64,000 nt of DNA, taken from Alisma plantago-aquatica (lineage: Eukaryota; Streptophyta; Magnoliopsida; Alismatales; Alismataceae). The translations under genes and the position numbers were made by a program. Below are positions 1 to 12,844 of this stretch, one piece after another (position 1 is the stretch's first letter; each line of letters begins with the position of its first letter). The notes under the pieces are model-generated. The model had not been told where the DNA came from. It ran no database searches and saw only the letters and a program-made list of their open reading frames with translations. The stretch covers positions 962,702,281-962,766,280 of the forward strand of contig OY856412.1 of NCBI GenBank assembly GCA_963693085.1. Direction: 5' to 3'.

Positions 1-1094
1 TATAGTGGATATCATAAAGGGCATTACCATTTATTTCTTTGTCATCCTGGGCCCTTGATGGGCAACTGGACGACTCCTGTGCATGCGCCAATCTCAGGCC
101 CCAGGCATTTGGGCTTCGACCAGGCCAGTTTTCTCCGAGCCCATTGACGCCCGATCTAGTAGCCTCCTAGCCCAAACGAACCGCCTGCTCTCCCCTTTGT
201 CGCAATTCCCCTGTTCGCTGTGTTGGAACAAGGGTTGAACATGGGAAAACACCCCACCCTTCCTTCTCTGGCTACCCACAAGCTGCACACCCGTAGGAGC
301 TTGGGGTAGTGCTAAGGGGGTCGAAGCAGCGCACATTGCCATCGTCTTCCGCCCTCATCTCTCACACTGGCCGGATGGGAGGTGGTGTATGGGCGAGCTT
401 GCTATCCTCCCCAGGTCCATGGTTGGCAGAAACCAGGTGGAAGAAGAGGGGAAAGAAGAATAAAAGTGATCGGAGCAAGGCGGTGGCTAGAGATGGCGAG
501 GGAAAAAGCAAAAAGAGGCAGACAAAGGGGGTTATAAATAAAGCAAGAGATCTAGGGTTTGAATCCCAAGCCTCTTGAGCGTTACTCCATTTCCCGATTT
601 GGCAAGAAGTTAGAGAAGTAGTTTCCAACCTACGATTTTTTTTCCAAAACCGGGGGGGGGGGGCAAGAGGCAAGCAAATGGGCCCCGATTGTATATTTGG
701 GGCCCACTAAGGGTCAAATTCAAGCTAAATCAACTAATTCAAGTGAGAAACTAGTCATTTTTTAAAAGGCACAACTTGCACTACAAATGTCCAAATAGGG
801 TGGATTTTGCACTATTGGACTCGTTATTGGAAACTCTACATCATGATTTATATTGGAAAGAAAAAAAGATTACGAAAAATGAGGTTCAACATATATATTA
901 AGATGGTGACACATTGAAGTGTGGAACTTAGCTCAAAAATGCAAATTAATGTCAAACATCTCAAATGATCATTGGTGTGACTAAATGGAAGTATAACCAC
1001 ACTCTCACTATGCAATTGATATTCAATTGAGTATAAGTCACATGATGAGAGAGAAAGAGTATAATAAAGGAGAGATAAAATTGAGGTAGTCACA
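1..1094 (-). repeat. LTR, partial (cut by window start)
   Basis: This matches 5011-6085 and 9952-11042 throughout. It ends (plus strand) with the LTR terminus ...TTGAGGTAGTCACA, which is the 5' end of the LTR when read on the minus strand. It carries the same GC-richer U3 block (about 60-560) and a G-run near 650 as the other copies. Small ORFs here lie in the U3 and are not genes. Confidence 0.8.
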
Positions 1095-1105
1095 TCCTTC
1101 CCTCC
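1095..1105 (-). other. Polypurine tract
   Basis: Reads GGAGGGAAGGA on the minus strand and directly abuts the LTR start. The same 11 bases recur at 6086-6096. In LTR retrotransposons this primes plus-strand DNA synthesis. Confidence 0.7.
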
Positions 1106-1914
1106 TTACAATGAATTTTTCCCCTGAAATTCGTCCATGATTATAGTTAAGAGTCAAGTCAGGATCCATTGGGTCTGGTTATTCAACCATGGTTGTCCAA
1201 ACATTCCTCATAATGGGATGCACACTTGGGTTACAATCATCAAGGGTGTACTCATATTGATGATATACACACTTACTTATTGTTCCATCATATTATGACA
1301 TCTTAGGGTTTTCCCATCTCTTAGTATTCATACATTAGGGTTTTTGTTCATATCTTCGTACAAGACCAATGAGTATCATCAACATCTATGTTTATCAATT
1401 CCCAAGCTAACATGTGCATGATCATGACCAAAAGAGACTATCATCGAGTGTGTATCTCATCTTTACTCTAGATTCCTTGCATTTTCCCCCAAAAATTTCT
1501 ACCAACTCTAAACAATTATGTTCATTATTATTCCATTCAAATATAAAATTAAATAATTTATTCAGCATGTTTATTCAAGTTATAACTCGCAGAGTATCAT
1601 CATATTGAGTTGATGATTTTTCATTTGGTATGAGGTTAGGCATGTTACCCCTGGTTATTCAAGCTAAGATTTCATGACATCATCGTATTGATTTCATGAT
1701 TTCAAGGCTACATCTTTTAGGTATAGTATGATTTCATACTAGGTCTAGCTTATGAGAGTAGCTCATTGCACATATATCAAGATTTTAACTTAAGTGAGAG
1801 TCTTTCATGTATCAAGCATCATTTGAGGAACAATATTATCATCAACATTGAGGTTTTGAAACTTTCTCACTTGTCTCAAGAAAGAGCTCCACAAGATCAA
1901 GCCACTCAAGCTAA

Positions 1915-1917
<3 letters not shown>

Positions 1918-1981
<64 letters not shown>
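1918..1981. repeat. (TA)n microsatellite
   Basis: About 32 uninterrupted TA units. The matching place in copy 2 (about 6909-6923) holds only about 7 units, so the repeat expanded or contracted after the internal domain was duplicated. The two small ORFs over it encode alternating Tyr-Ile and are artefacts. Confidence 0.95.
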
Positions 1982-1983
<2 letters not shown>

Positions 1984-3245
1984 AACAAGACCTACTAACC
2001 GTAACTTCTATCCATAACAAAAATTTCTACCCATTTTTTAAGAAACAAGGGTAACCACTAGATTCCTTTATATACAATTACTAACCTGAGTAAGAGGCTC
2101 ATCATGGATATCAAACATCATATACATCATCTTAGGTCTTGGGACATCTGCCTCACCTATATATATCAAGCATCAAATTTTCAATTGCCTCTTTCTCTTA
2201 GGTTAGATATTTTCATAGGAAATCTAGAGTTCATCTGTTTCTAGGGACCATAAACTAGGCAACTTATCTCATATACTTAGAAGTATTCTAGCAAGGGACT
2301 CATCATCATGTATTTCGTCATGCATATTTTTCAACATTTTACATATATTTCGGAGTTTAGGTACTCTGACCTTCTCCTGAGCCGAGTCAACTCATATCAA
2401 AAGGTCACCCTTTTTTGTATGTCCCAGGCTAGAGGTCCTCCTTTGTAAAGAGATTGAGGCCCATGTTGGTCTCAACTGTATTTCACATATCATATCTCAA
2501 CACGTACAAGACTAGGTACAAGCAAGCACGCCGACCCACTAGCTATGTTTAGCACATCAACCAAGTCATATGTATTGTACAAGTTGCTAGGTTTAGCTAG
2601 GGTTGCATGGTCAAACTCATTTCATATCATAAAACTACTTGGCCCTCTTAAGGACAAACTTGGGTCTTATCAACATCAACATCATCATCAATGACATTAT
2701 CATCATCTTAGGTTTCTAGGTTACTCACTTTCCTGACCTATATCATGGCTCTAGACAACTCTAGAGACTATCACTATAATCTAAACCCTCATCTAGAATT
2801 GATGTTACATCCCTTTCTCTTAGGTTACATAGATACTCACTGCCTTTCTGGGTGTGGTAACATTTTTCATAGCTACGTATACTAGTACTTGAAAGAGATA
2901 TTCTCCAACTTCGAAACATTCCATGAAAACCACCATACTCCATTCGAATAAAACCAAAACCAAAACAAGTTATCACACTCATTAGGCATCTAGTATCATG
3001 ATACCTAGAGAACTAGCAAGAACATGGTGCACACTTGTGTAGACATCCTGAGCACATGTCACAAATCATGTATATGGAGGTAATTTACACAATTCTACAC
3101 CTAGTTCTAGAACATCTAGGTTCTAACCTAGAGGCGAAGTCAACCTAGTCCACAAAGGACATCTTATTAAGTTTCTAGGGTTGAGATGTAAGGTGAGTTT
3201 AGTTTGTGTTTCATGTGAGCAATGTTTGGTGTAGTTATTGTTCAT

Positions 3246-3257
3246 GCTCTGATACCA
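3246..3257 (-). other. Primer binding site, tRNA-iMet type
   Basis: Reads TGGTATCAGAGC on the minus strand, complementary to the 3' end of plant initiator tRNA-Met as generally known. It lies two bases inside the LTR end at 3260. Confidence 0.8.
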
Positions 3258-3259
3258 TC

Positions 3260-6085
3260 TGTCATGAAACCAGAATCCCAATCCCATGAACCAAACATAT
3301 ACCAAAGGAAACATGCGACAACGTGAAGCTTAACACACATGAACAAATAACAAGATAAAGACACCAACACATTCTCAACGTTCAACAAGTATAATTTTGT
3401 ACAAGGTACATCATATTCATGAGTTTGATTACACATTTCCAAAGTCAAGGTACAAGTCATTCATGTGCACTAAATCTGGATCTTACAACAAGTACATCTT
3501 GCATAGCTCACCAAGCCCATCAACCTTCTAGCCATCTCTGAACCTAAAAACAAAATATGAGAAATGGGTCAACACACAAGGTGTTGAGTATGGGGCAGAA
3601 AGATACATATATATGTATAAGCTTTGCATAATTTGAAAAGATTTCAAGACTAAAAGAACAAGAATAAACATGCTAACTGTTTAACAAATGTGAAACCATA
3701 TTTTATGTCATTTCACTCCATTATACCAACAATATCAAGCATGTTTAAGGCCTTTGACCATCTTCCCGTCAGAAGGGTCCATAAGGGTTCTCAAGATTAG
3801 CCAACCCTTTTATACAAGAGGGACCTCAAGGCCATATCCAAGAGCTAACCCTTTATCAATCAATATTATAATGGAGTTCTATCTATATGTGTTCAAGTTA
3901 TAAAACCGACGAGGCAAACATGGAGTAAGACAAAGAAATACTACATGGCAATATTTGAGCAAGTAAATAAACAAGCATACAATATATGTCTTTTAATGCA
4001 AGAAAGCGATAGTCATATAACTAGATAAGGCCCATACCTGATTTAGAGATTCATAACCTAACTTCTCCTTCATCATCTAGCCACATGCCAAACCTGATTA
4101 ACAACAAGATTGTATACATGCATTAGATTCTCATCATTAACCCTAATTATCTTCATTTTAAGGGTTTTGGCCAAGTTAGGTTACAAGTTGCTTATTAGTA
4201 CATTTTATGACCTTATACATATCTATAAGTCATCATCAGAGTGTGGTTCAAGTTTCATATTCTTCTGAGGTTCCACGCATTATCTATGACCATTTCAAGG
4301 TTCAGGTTCCTTAAGTATATTAAAGGGTCAAAGACTCATAATAGAGTAATCAAGGTCAAAGATAATCAATTCAAGGGAACCAAGCATCAAGGATGGTCAA
4401 GATCAGCAATAAAAAGACATAGAGATATACTAGAGTTGGTTTCATAGGTTAGGTCAACCCAACATTGGTTCAAGGTATAATCAAACATTCACATAATAGG
4501 GGTACATAAATGCATACTATGGCAAAAGAAACAACCATAACAAGGAGGGTGCTAGGGACTGATATTAAGGTCTAGGAGAGACATATATAACCTATTTTGG
4601 GTGATTAGACATCATTCTGTCATTAAGTAGTAAGATTGTCAATTTAGGACAAGGTACATCACTAATATCACTAATAAACCACAAACATGCATTAGAGTTA
4701 GCCATAGATCAAGAAGGGTTCTTAGGGTTATCATGAGTCTTGAAATAAGAACCAAGTTATTTATATAGCATTAGGGGGTGTATTAAACATAAATGATCCG
4801 AACTTATATCATGATCATGCATCAAACATGGTCAAAGAAGGTCAAAGTTAATATTTCAGCAAATCAGGAGAACAAGAAGAACAACTAGGGTCTGTAAATA
4901 TGCTCATGTTGTAGATCTTTTTGGGAGGATCAATTTGGTATATAATATTGTCCAACTTGACCTTAGGAGTTGGAAGATATCATTTTTACAATGTTTACAT
5001 TGAAAACTATAGTGGATATCATAGAGGGCGTTACCATTTATTTCTTTGTTGTCCTGGGCCCTTGATGGGAAACTGGACGACTCCTGTGCAGGTGCCAATC
5101 TCGGGCCCCAGGAGTTTGGGCTTCTACCAGGCTAGTTTTCACCGAGCCCATGGGCGCCCGATCCAGTAGCCTCCTAGCCCAAACGAACCGTCTACTCTCC
5201 CCTTTGTCGTGATTTCCCTATTCGCTGTGTTGGAACAGGGGAAAACACCCCACCCTTCCTTCTCCAGCTGCCCACAGGATACAGTACCTGTAGGAGCTTA
5301 GGGAAGTGCTAAGGGGGTCGGAGCAGTGCACACTGCCATCGTCCTCCGCCCTCATCTCTCGTGTTGGCCATATGGGAGGTGGTGTATGGGCGAGCTTGCT
5401 ATCCTCCCCAGGTCCATGGTTGGCGGCAACTAGGTGGAAGAAGAGGGGAAAGAAGAAGAAAAGTGGCCGGAGAAAGGCAACGGCTGGAGATGGCGAGGGC
5501 AAAAGCAAAAAGAGGCAGACAAAGGGGCTTATAAATAAAGCAAGAGATCTAGGGTTTGAATCCCAAGCCGTTGTGAGCGTTAATCCATTTCCCGATTTGC
5601 CAATCAATTAGAGAAGCATTTTCCAACCTACGATTTTTTTCAAAATGGGGGGGGGGAGAGGGGCAAGCAACTGGGCCGCGATTGTATATTTGGGGCCCAC
5701 TAAGGGTCAAATTCAAGCTAAATCAACTAATTCAAGTGAGAAACTAGTCATTTTTTAAAAGGCACAAATTGCACTACAAATATCTGAATAGGGTGGATTT
5801 TGCACTATTGGACTCGTTATTGGAAACTCTACATCATAATTTATATTGAAAAGAAAAAAAGATTAATGAAATGAGGTTCAACATATATATTAAGATGGTG
5901 ACACATTGAAGTGTGGAACTTAGCTCAAAAGGCAAATTAATGTCAAACATCTCAAATGATCATTAGTGTGACTAAATGGAAGTATAAACACACTCACACT
6001 TTGCAATTGATATTCAATTGAGTATAAGTCACTTGATGAGAGAGAAAGAGTACAATAAAGGAGATAGAAAATTGAGGTTGTCACA
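3260..6085 (-). repeat. LTR, middle copy (2826 bp)
   Basis: Bounded on the plus strand by TGTCATGAAACC and TTGAGGTTGTCACA, i.e. TG...CA ends. A PBS lies beyond one end and a purine tract beyond the other. It is shared by the two tandem units, serving as 5' LTR of one and 3' LTR of the other. A TATA-like box read on the minus strand sits at 3806-3814. The LTR closely resembles 8203-11042 and, more distantly, the solo LTR 28604-31272. Confidence 0.85.
3806..3814 (-). promoter_or_regulatory. LTR TATA box
   Basis: TATAAAAGG on the minus strand, about 2.3 kb into the LTR. The identical string occurs at the matching place in LTR 3 (8749-8757) and in the solo LTR (30718-30726). Conservation in all three supports a core promoter; transcription start is not known. 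Confidence 0.5.
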
Positions 6086-6096
6086 TCCTTCCCTCC
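6086..6096 (-). other. Polypurine tract
   Basis: GGAGGGAAGGA on the minus strand, next to the LTR boundary at 6085. It is followed (plus strand) at about 6103 by the well preserved TTTCGTCCCCGAAATTC, a gypsy-like hallmark. Confidence 0.7.
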
Positions 6097-8188
6097 TGAC
6101 ATGGAATTTCGTCCCCGAAATTCATCCGTGATTATAGTTAAGAGTCAAGTCAGGATCCATCGGGTCTGGTTATTCAACCATGGTTGTCCAAACATTCCTC
6201 ATAATGGGATGCACACTTGGGTTACAATCATCAAGGGTGTACTCACATCGATGATATACACACTTACTTATTGTTCCATCATATTATGACATCTTAGGGT
6301 TTTCGCATCTCTTAGTATTCATACATTAGGGATTTTGTTCATATCTTCGTACGAGACCAAGGTGTATCATCAAAATCTATGTTTATCAATTCTCAAGCAA
6401 ACATGTGCGTGATTCAGACCAAAAGAGACTATCATCGAGTGTGTATCTCATCTTTACTCTAGATTCCATGCATTGTTTTCCAAAAATTTCTACCAACTCT
6501 AAACAATTATGTTCATTATTATTCCATTCAAATCTAAAATTAAAAAAATTTATTCAACATGTTTATTCGAGTTATAACTCCAACAATATCATCATATCTA
6601 GTTGATCATTTTTCATTTGGAATGAGGTTAGGCATGTTACCCCTGATTATTCAAGCTGAGATTTCATGACATCATCATATTGATTTCATGATTTCAAGGC
6701 TACATCTTTTAGGTATAATATGATTTCGTACTAGGTCTAGCTTACGAGAGTAGCTCATTGCACATATATAAAGATTTTAACTTATGTGAGAGTCTTTCAT
6801 GTATTGAGCATCATTCAAAGAACAATATTATCATCAACATCGAGGTTTTGAAACATTCTCACTTGTATCAAGAAAGATCTCCACAAGCTCAAGCCACTCA
6901 AGCTAAGACATATATATATATATCCAACAAGAACTACTAGCCGTAACTTCTATCCATAAAAAAATTTTCTACCCATTTTTTGAGAAACAAGGGTAACCAC
7001 TAGATTCATTTATATACAATTATTAACCCGACTATGAGGCTCATCATGGATATCACACATCATATACATCATCTAAGGTCTTGGGACATCTCCCTCACCT
7101 ATATATATCAAGCATCAAATTTTCAATTGCCTCTTTCTCCAAGGTTAGATATTTTCATGGGAAGTCTAGGGTTCAACAGTTTCTAGGGACCATAAACTAG
7201 GCAACTTATCTCATATACTTAGAAGTATTCTGTCTAGGGACTCTTCATCATGTATTTCATCATGCATATGTTTCAACATTTTACATATATTTTGGAGTTT
7301 AGGTACTCTGACCTTCTCCCGAGCCGAGTCAACTCATATCAAGAGGTCACCCTTTTTTGTATGTCCCAGGCTAGAGGTCCTCCTTTTTAAAGAGATTGAG
7401 GTCCATGTTGGTCTCAACTGTATGTCACATATCATATCTCAACACGTATATGACTAGGTACAAGCAAGCATGCCAATCCACTAGCTATGTTTAGCACATC
7501 AACCAAGTCATATCTATTGTACAAGTTGCTAGGTTTAGCTAGGGTTGCATGGTCAAACTCATTTCATATCATCAAACTACTTGGCCCTCTTAAGGACAAA
7601 CTTGGGTCTTATCAACATCAACATCATCATCAATAACATTATCATCATCTTAGGTTTCTAGGTTACTCACTTTCCTGACCTATATCATGGCTCTAGACAA
7701 CTCTAGAGACTATCACTATCATCTAAACTCTCATCTAGACTTGATGTTACATCCCTTTCTCTTAGGTTACATAGACACTCGCTGCCTTTCTGGGCGTGGT
7801 AACATTTTTCATAGATACATATACTAGTACTTGAAAGAGATTTTCTCCAACATTGAAACATTTGATGAAAACCACCATACTCCATTTGAATAAAACCAAA
7901 ACCAAAACAAGTTACCACACTCACTAGGCAGTCTAGTATCATGATACCTAGAGAACTAGCAAGAACATGGTGCACACTTGTGTAGACACCCTAAGCACAT
8001 GTCACGAATCATGTCTAGGGAGGTAATTTACACAAGTCTACACCTAGTTCTAGAACATCTAGGTTCTAACCTAGAGGCTAAGTCAACCTAGTCCACAAAG
8101 GACTTCTTATTAAGTTTCTAGGGTTGATATGTAACGTGAGTTTAGTTTGTGTTTCATGTGAGCAATTTTTGGTGTAGTTATTGTTCAT

Positions 8189-8200
8189 GCTTTGATACCA
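8189..8200 (-). other. Primer binding site, tRNA-iMet type, one mismatch
   Basis: Reads TGGTATCAAAGC on the minus strand. One G-to-A change separates it from the copy at 3246-3257. It is two bases from the LTR end at 8203. Confidence 0.7.
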
Positions 8201-8202
8201 TC

Positions 8203-11042
8203 TGTCACAGAACCGGAATCCCAATCCCATGAACCAAACATATACCAAAGGCAACATGCGATAATGTACAACTTAGCACACATGAACAAATAACAAGATA
8301 AAGGCACCAACACATTCTCAATGTTCAACAAGTATAATTTTGTACAAGGTACATCATATTCATGAGTTTGATTACACATTTCCAAAGTCAAGGTACAAGT
8401 CATTCATGTGCACTAAATCTAGATCTTACAACAAGTACACCTAGCATAGCTCACCAAGACCATCAACCTTCTAGCCATCTCTGAACCTAAAAACAAAATA
8501 CGAGAAACGGGTCAACACACAAGGTGTTGAGTATGGGGTAGAAAGATACATATATATGTATAAGCTTTGCATAATTGGAAAAGATTTCAAGACTAAACGT
8601 ACAAGAATAAACATGTTAACTATTTAATAAATGAAAAACCATATTTTATGTCATTTCACTGCATTATACCAACAATATCAAGCTTGTTTAAGGCCTTTGA
8701 CCATCTTCCCATCGGAAGGGTCCGTAAGGGTGCTCAAGATTAGCCAACCCTTTTATACGAGAGGGACCTCGAGGCCATAGACAAGAGCTAACCCTTTATC
8801 AATCAATATTACAATGGAGTTCTATCTATATATGTGTTCAAGTTATAAAACTGACGAGGCAAACATCGAGTAAGACATAACAATACTACATGGTAATATT
8901 TGAGCAAGTAAACAAACAAGCATACAATATATGTCTTTTCAAGCAAGAAAGTGATAGTCATATAACTAGATAAGGCCCATACCTGATTCAGAGATTCATA
9001 ACCGAACTTATCCTTCATCATCTAGCCACATGCCAAACCTGATTAAAAACAAGATTGTATACATGCATTAGATTATCATCATTAGCCCTAATTATCTTCA
9101 TTTTAAGGGTTTTGGCCAAGTTACGTTACAAGTTGCTTATTAGTACATTGGATGACCTTATACTGATCTAGAGGTCATCATAAGAGTGTGATTCAAATTT
9201 CATATTCTTCTGATGTTCCACACATTATCTATGACCATTTTATGGTTCAGGTTCCTTAAGTATATTAAAGGGTCAAAGACTCATAATAGAGTAATCAAGG
9301 TCAAAGATAATCAATTCAAGGGAACCAAGCATCAAGGATGGTCAAGATCAGCAATATAAAGACACAAAGATATACTAGAGTTGGTTGCATAGGTTAGGTC
9401 AACCCAACATTGGTTCAAGGTATAATCAAACATTCACATAATAGGGGTACATAAATGCATACTATGGCAAAAGAAACAACCATAACAAGGAGGGTGCTAT
9501 GGACTGATATTAAGGTCTAGGAGAGACATATATAACTGATTTAAGGTTGATTAGACATCATTCTGACGTTACGCAGTAAGATTGTCAATTAAGGACAAGA
9601 TACATCACTAATATCACTAATAAACCACAAACATGCATTGGAGTTAGCCATAGAGAAAGAAGGGTTCTTAGGGTTATCATGAGTCTTGAAATAAGAACTA
9701 AGTTATTTATATAGCATTTCAGGGTGGATTAAACATCAAGGATCCCAACTTATATCATGATCATGCATCAAACATGGTCAAAGAAGGTCAAGGTTAATAT
9801 TTTAGCAAATTAGGAGAAAAAGAAGAACAACTAGGGTCTGTAAATATGCTCATGTTCTAGATCTTTTTGGGAGGATCAATTTGGTATATAATTTTGTCCA
9901 ATTTGACCTTAGGAGTTGGAAGATATCATTTTACAATGTTTACATTGAAAACTATAGTGGATATCATAGAGGGTGTTACCATTTATTTCTTTGTCATCCT
10001 GGGCCCTTGATGGGCAACTGGACGGCTCCTGTGCGTGCACCAATCTTGGGCCCTAGGTGTTTGGGCTTCAACCAGGCCAGTTTTCCCCGAGCCCATGGAC
10101 ACCAGATCCAGTAGCCTCCTAGCCCAAATGAACCGTCCGCTCTCCCCTTTGTCGCGATTCCCTTGCTCGCTGTGTTGGAATAGGGGAGGAACAGGGGAAA
10201 ACACCCTGCCCTTCCTTCTCCGGCTGCCCACAGGCTGCAGCACCCGTAGGAGCTCGGGATAGTGATAAGGGGGTCGGAGCAACACACACCGCCATCGTCC
10301 GCTACCCTCATCTCTCACGCTGGCCGGATGGGAGGTGGTGTATGGGCGAGCTTGCTATCCTCCACAGGTCAATGGTTGGCAGCAACCAGGTGGAAGAAGA
10401 GGGGAAAGAAGAAGAAAAGTGGCTGGAGCAAGGCGGAGGATGGAGATGGCTAGGTAAAAAGCAAAAAGAGGCAGACAAAGGGGGTTATAAATAAAGTAAG
10501 AGATCTAGGGTTTGAATCACGAGCCGTTGTGAGCGTTACTCCATTGCCCGATTTGGCAAGAAGTTAGAGAAGCATTTTCCAACCTGTGATTTTTTTCCAA
10601 AATGGAGGGGGGGGAGGGGCAAACAACTAGTCCCATATTGTATATTTGGGGCCCACTAAGGGTCAAATTCAAGCCAAATCAACTAATTCAAGTGAGAAAC
10701 TAGTCATTTTTTAAAAGGCACAACTTGCGCTACAAATGTCCGAATAGGGTGGATTTTGTGCTATTGGACTCGTTATTGGACACTCTACATCATGATATAT
10801 TTTGGAAAGAAAAAAAGATTACTGAAATGAGGTTCAACATATATATTAAGATGGTGACACATTGAAGTGTGGAACTTAGCTCAAAAAGGCAAATTAATGT
10901 CAAACATCTCAAATGATCATTGATGCGACTAAATGGAAGTATAACCACACTCACACTATGCAATTGATATTTAATTGAGTATAAGTCACTTGATGAGAGA
11001 GAAGGAGTACAATAAAGGAGAGAGAAAATTGAGGTTGTCACA
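8203..11042 (-). repeat. LTR, right copy (2840 bp)
   Basis: Plus-strand boundaries are TGTCACAGAACC and GAGGTTGTCACA. The next base, 11043, is already LINE RT coding sequence, which fixes the boundary. A TATA-like box lies at 8749-8757 (minus strand). Several overlapping short ORFs at 9880-10450 lie in the GC-rich U3 and recur in every LTR copy with different stops, so they are not counted as genes. Confidence 0.85.
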
Positions 11043-12725
11043 AGATGGTTCTTCCCTATCTTATTTCTACAAACCAAGGAGCCTTTGTAACAGGTAGAAG
11101 CATCAGGGATTGCGCCCTTCTGGCTGGGGAATTTTTGTTGGACTATAATGTCATGAGAGGAAGTAGGAAAGCCTGCTTAAAACTAGACATTTCCAAAGCT
11201 TATGACAGTGTCAAATGGGAGAAACTATGGTGGATCATGCAGTAGATGGGATTTAATGGACAATGGATTGAATGGATGAAATAATGTATTGGGACTACTA
11301 GCTATTCTATCCTGGTTAATGGCATGTTTACATGTCTCTTTAGAGGGGGTAACGGGCTATGCCAAGGCGACCCCCTATCACCACTTCTTTTTGTGGTTGT
11401 CATGGATTATTTCACAAGGAAGATGCAACAAGATAAAGAGCAGAAATAAATAAAGCCTTATACTATCCACAGAACAAAGGTAATGATACATTTGATTTTT
11501 GTGGATGATGTTCTGGTATTTGTAGAGGCTAAACAACAATATCTGGAAAATCTTAAAAGTCTCCTGGGGGATTTCAAAAAGCAAACGGGGCTATGTGTAA
11601 ATGCAAACAAAACACATTTCTTCTTATCCAAGAACTGCTACCATATGGAGGACAGACTAGTACATGCTATGGGCATGGAGAGAGGTGAATTCCCAACAAA
11701 GTATCTGGGATTTCCCCTAGCTGGAGGCAACCTACACGTCAAAGATTTTACTGAGTGCATAGACAAGGTGGAGGAAATGATTAATAGATGGCCGAAGCAA
11801 AAGACATCCATGGTGGAATGTAAGATTCTGATAAAGGCTACCATAGAGGGACTTCTCATATTTTGGGTTCAGCAAGGTGAGATTCCTGGATCTGTTTTGG
11901 ATAGAATAGAAATGAAGATGACAAATTTCTTATGGGGGAGTGATCATCATCCTATGGAGTATTCTAGATTGGCATTCCCTATAGATGAAGGAGAGCTAAA
12001 TCTAAAAACCCCTAGAGACATTGCTAGATCGGGCATGTGAAGACTTATTGCTTTTCAAGAAGGCACGTCTACATGTGGAAAGTGGATGAGAGATAGATAT
12101 CCAAGAGGGATGGACTTTACGCCAAGGACAAGGGAAGGCTACTCCTGTACCATTAACATCATGAGGGAAACTTGGCCACAAATCAAACACTTGTTTGTTG
12201 CAAATGATTCAAGGGGATGGCAGTTCAAAGATAAGAAGATGTACATTTGGGAGATAACCCAAACAAAGGGTACAAAGGACCTGCTTTGCGAATAGATATG
12301 GAACGATAGGTATGTGCCGAAATGGAGCATGTGTGTTTATAACATTCTACATAATGTTCTTACTACTCTGGACATGATAAAGAGTTGGAATTATGATATT
12401 TCTACTACATGCTTGCTATGTTAGGAAAAGGAAGAATCCCACAACCATCTTGTGGGTGAATGTAACTTGACAAAGAAGATATGGGAGTATCTATGCAGGG
12501 AATTCAGATTATATATTCAAATATCTGGTGACCCAAAAAGAATGCTATCCAAGTGCGGTAGTAATGATAACAAGAAACTTTGTTTATTGGTTTATGCTAT
12601 CATATATGGGAAGAAAGGAACGCCAGAAGACATTAAAGAACTGCCACAAATGCCACAAGCATTACTGTAAAAATATGTAAATGTGTTGGATGTAAATTAC
12701 ATATTAGATAGCCGAGTGAGTTGTA
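11043..12725 (+). pseudogene. LINE A ORF2 fragment (RT and zf-RVT)
   Basis: Encodes the C-terminal two thirds of an L1-type ORF2: the motif A region with KLDISKAYDSV, GLCQGDPLSPLLF (motif B), an FVDD catalytic box in place of FADD (about 11500), the KYLGFPLAGGNL thumb-side motif, and the zf-RVT region near 12410-12460. It ends with the family motif KICKC...SEL-stop at 12725. In-frame stops include TAG 11243-11245 and TAA 11282-11284 in the RT, a TGA near 12038, a TAG near 12292 and TAG at 12422-12424. There is no RNase H domain. It cannot make a working enzyme. Confidence 0.85.
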
Positions 12726-12769
12726 ACTTTGAGCTGGATGTATGGAGTTGGGCCTACACATAATCTTGA

Positions 12770-12789
12770 CCTCCTATATTTTTTGGAGG
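12770..12789 (+). other. LINE A 3'-terminal hairpin
   Basis: CCTCC...GGAGG stem with an AT-rich loop, about 30 bases before the (CATA)n tail. It is preceded by the weaker GTAtGG...CCTAC stem shared with E, H and I. Probably the RNA mark recognised by the LINE RT (inference). Confidence 0.5.
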
Positions 12790-12844
12790 GATGTCGAAAT
12801 ATATTTACCTGATTCTGATACATACAAACATACATACATACATA

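Larger units (their letters stand above)
1095..3259 (-). mobile_element. Non-coding internal domain, copy 1
   Basis: This is 2165 bp between the purine tract and the primer binding site. All six frames are broken by frequent stops and no gag or pol motif is recognisable. It aligns along its whole length with 6086-8202. The main difference is a long (TA)n run at 1918-1981. The size and lack of coding resemble LARD/TRIM-type non-autonomous elements, except that the internal part is shorter than the LTR. Confidence 0.7.
6086..8202 (-). mobile_element. Non-coding internal domain, copy 2
   Basis: 2117 bp aligned end to end with 1095-3259. No coding capacity for gag or pol is visible. Mobility would therefore have depended on proteins from another element. 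Confidence 0.7.
1..11042 (-). mobile_element. Compound non-autonomous LTR retrotransposon (LTR-int-LTR-int-LTR)
   Basis: Two and a bit near-identical units of about 4.95 kb follow each other: the text at 1, 5011 and 9952 is the same, and so are 1095/6086 and 3260/8203. Read on the minus strand each unit has an LTR starting TGTGACAACC, a tRNA-iMet-type primer binding site two bases after the LTR end, and a purine tract just before the next LTR. The motif TTTCGTCCCCGAAATTC beside the tract resembles the end of Ty3/gypsy pol regions, so a gypsy origin is inferred. No gag, protease, RT or integrase is visible. The three-LTR arrangement suggests unequal recombination between LTRs. The right end (11042) abuts a LINE RT sequence, so the element inserted into that LINE; the left end lies outside the window, so the target duplication cannot be checked. 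Confidence 0.85.

Noticed and set aside
94..673. Overlapping ORFs in the GC-rich LTR block (also 5218-5611, 9881-10453, 29141-29739)
   Set aside because: All four are the same LTR U3 region. Frames and stops differ between copies and no protein motif is kept.
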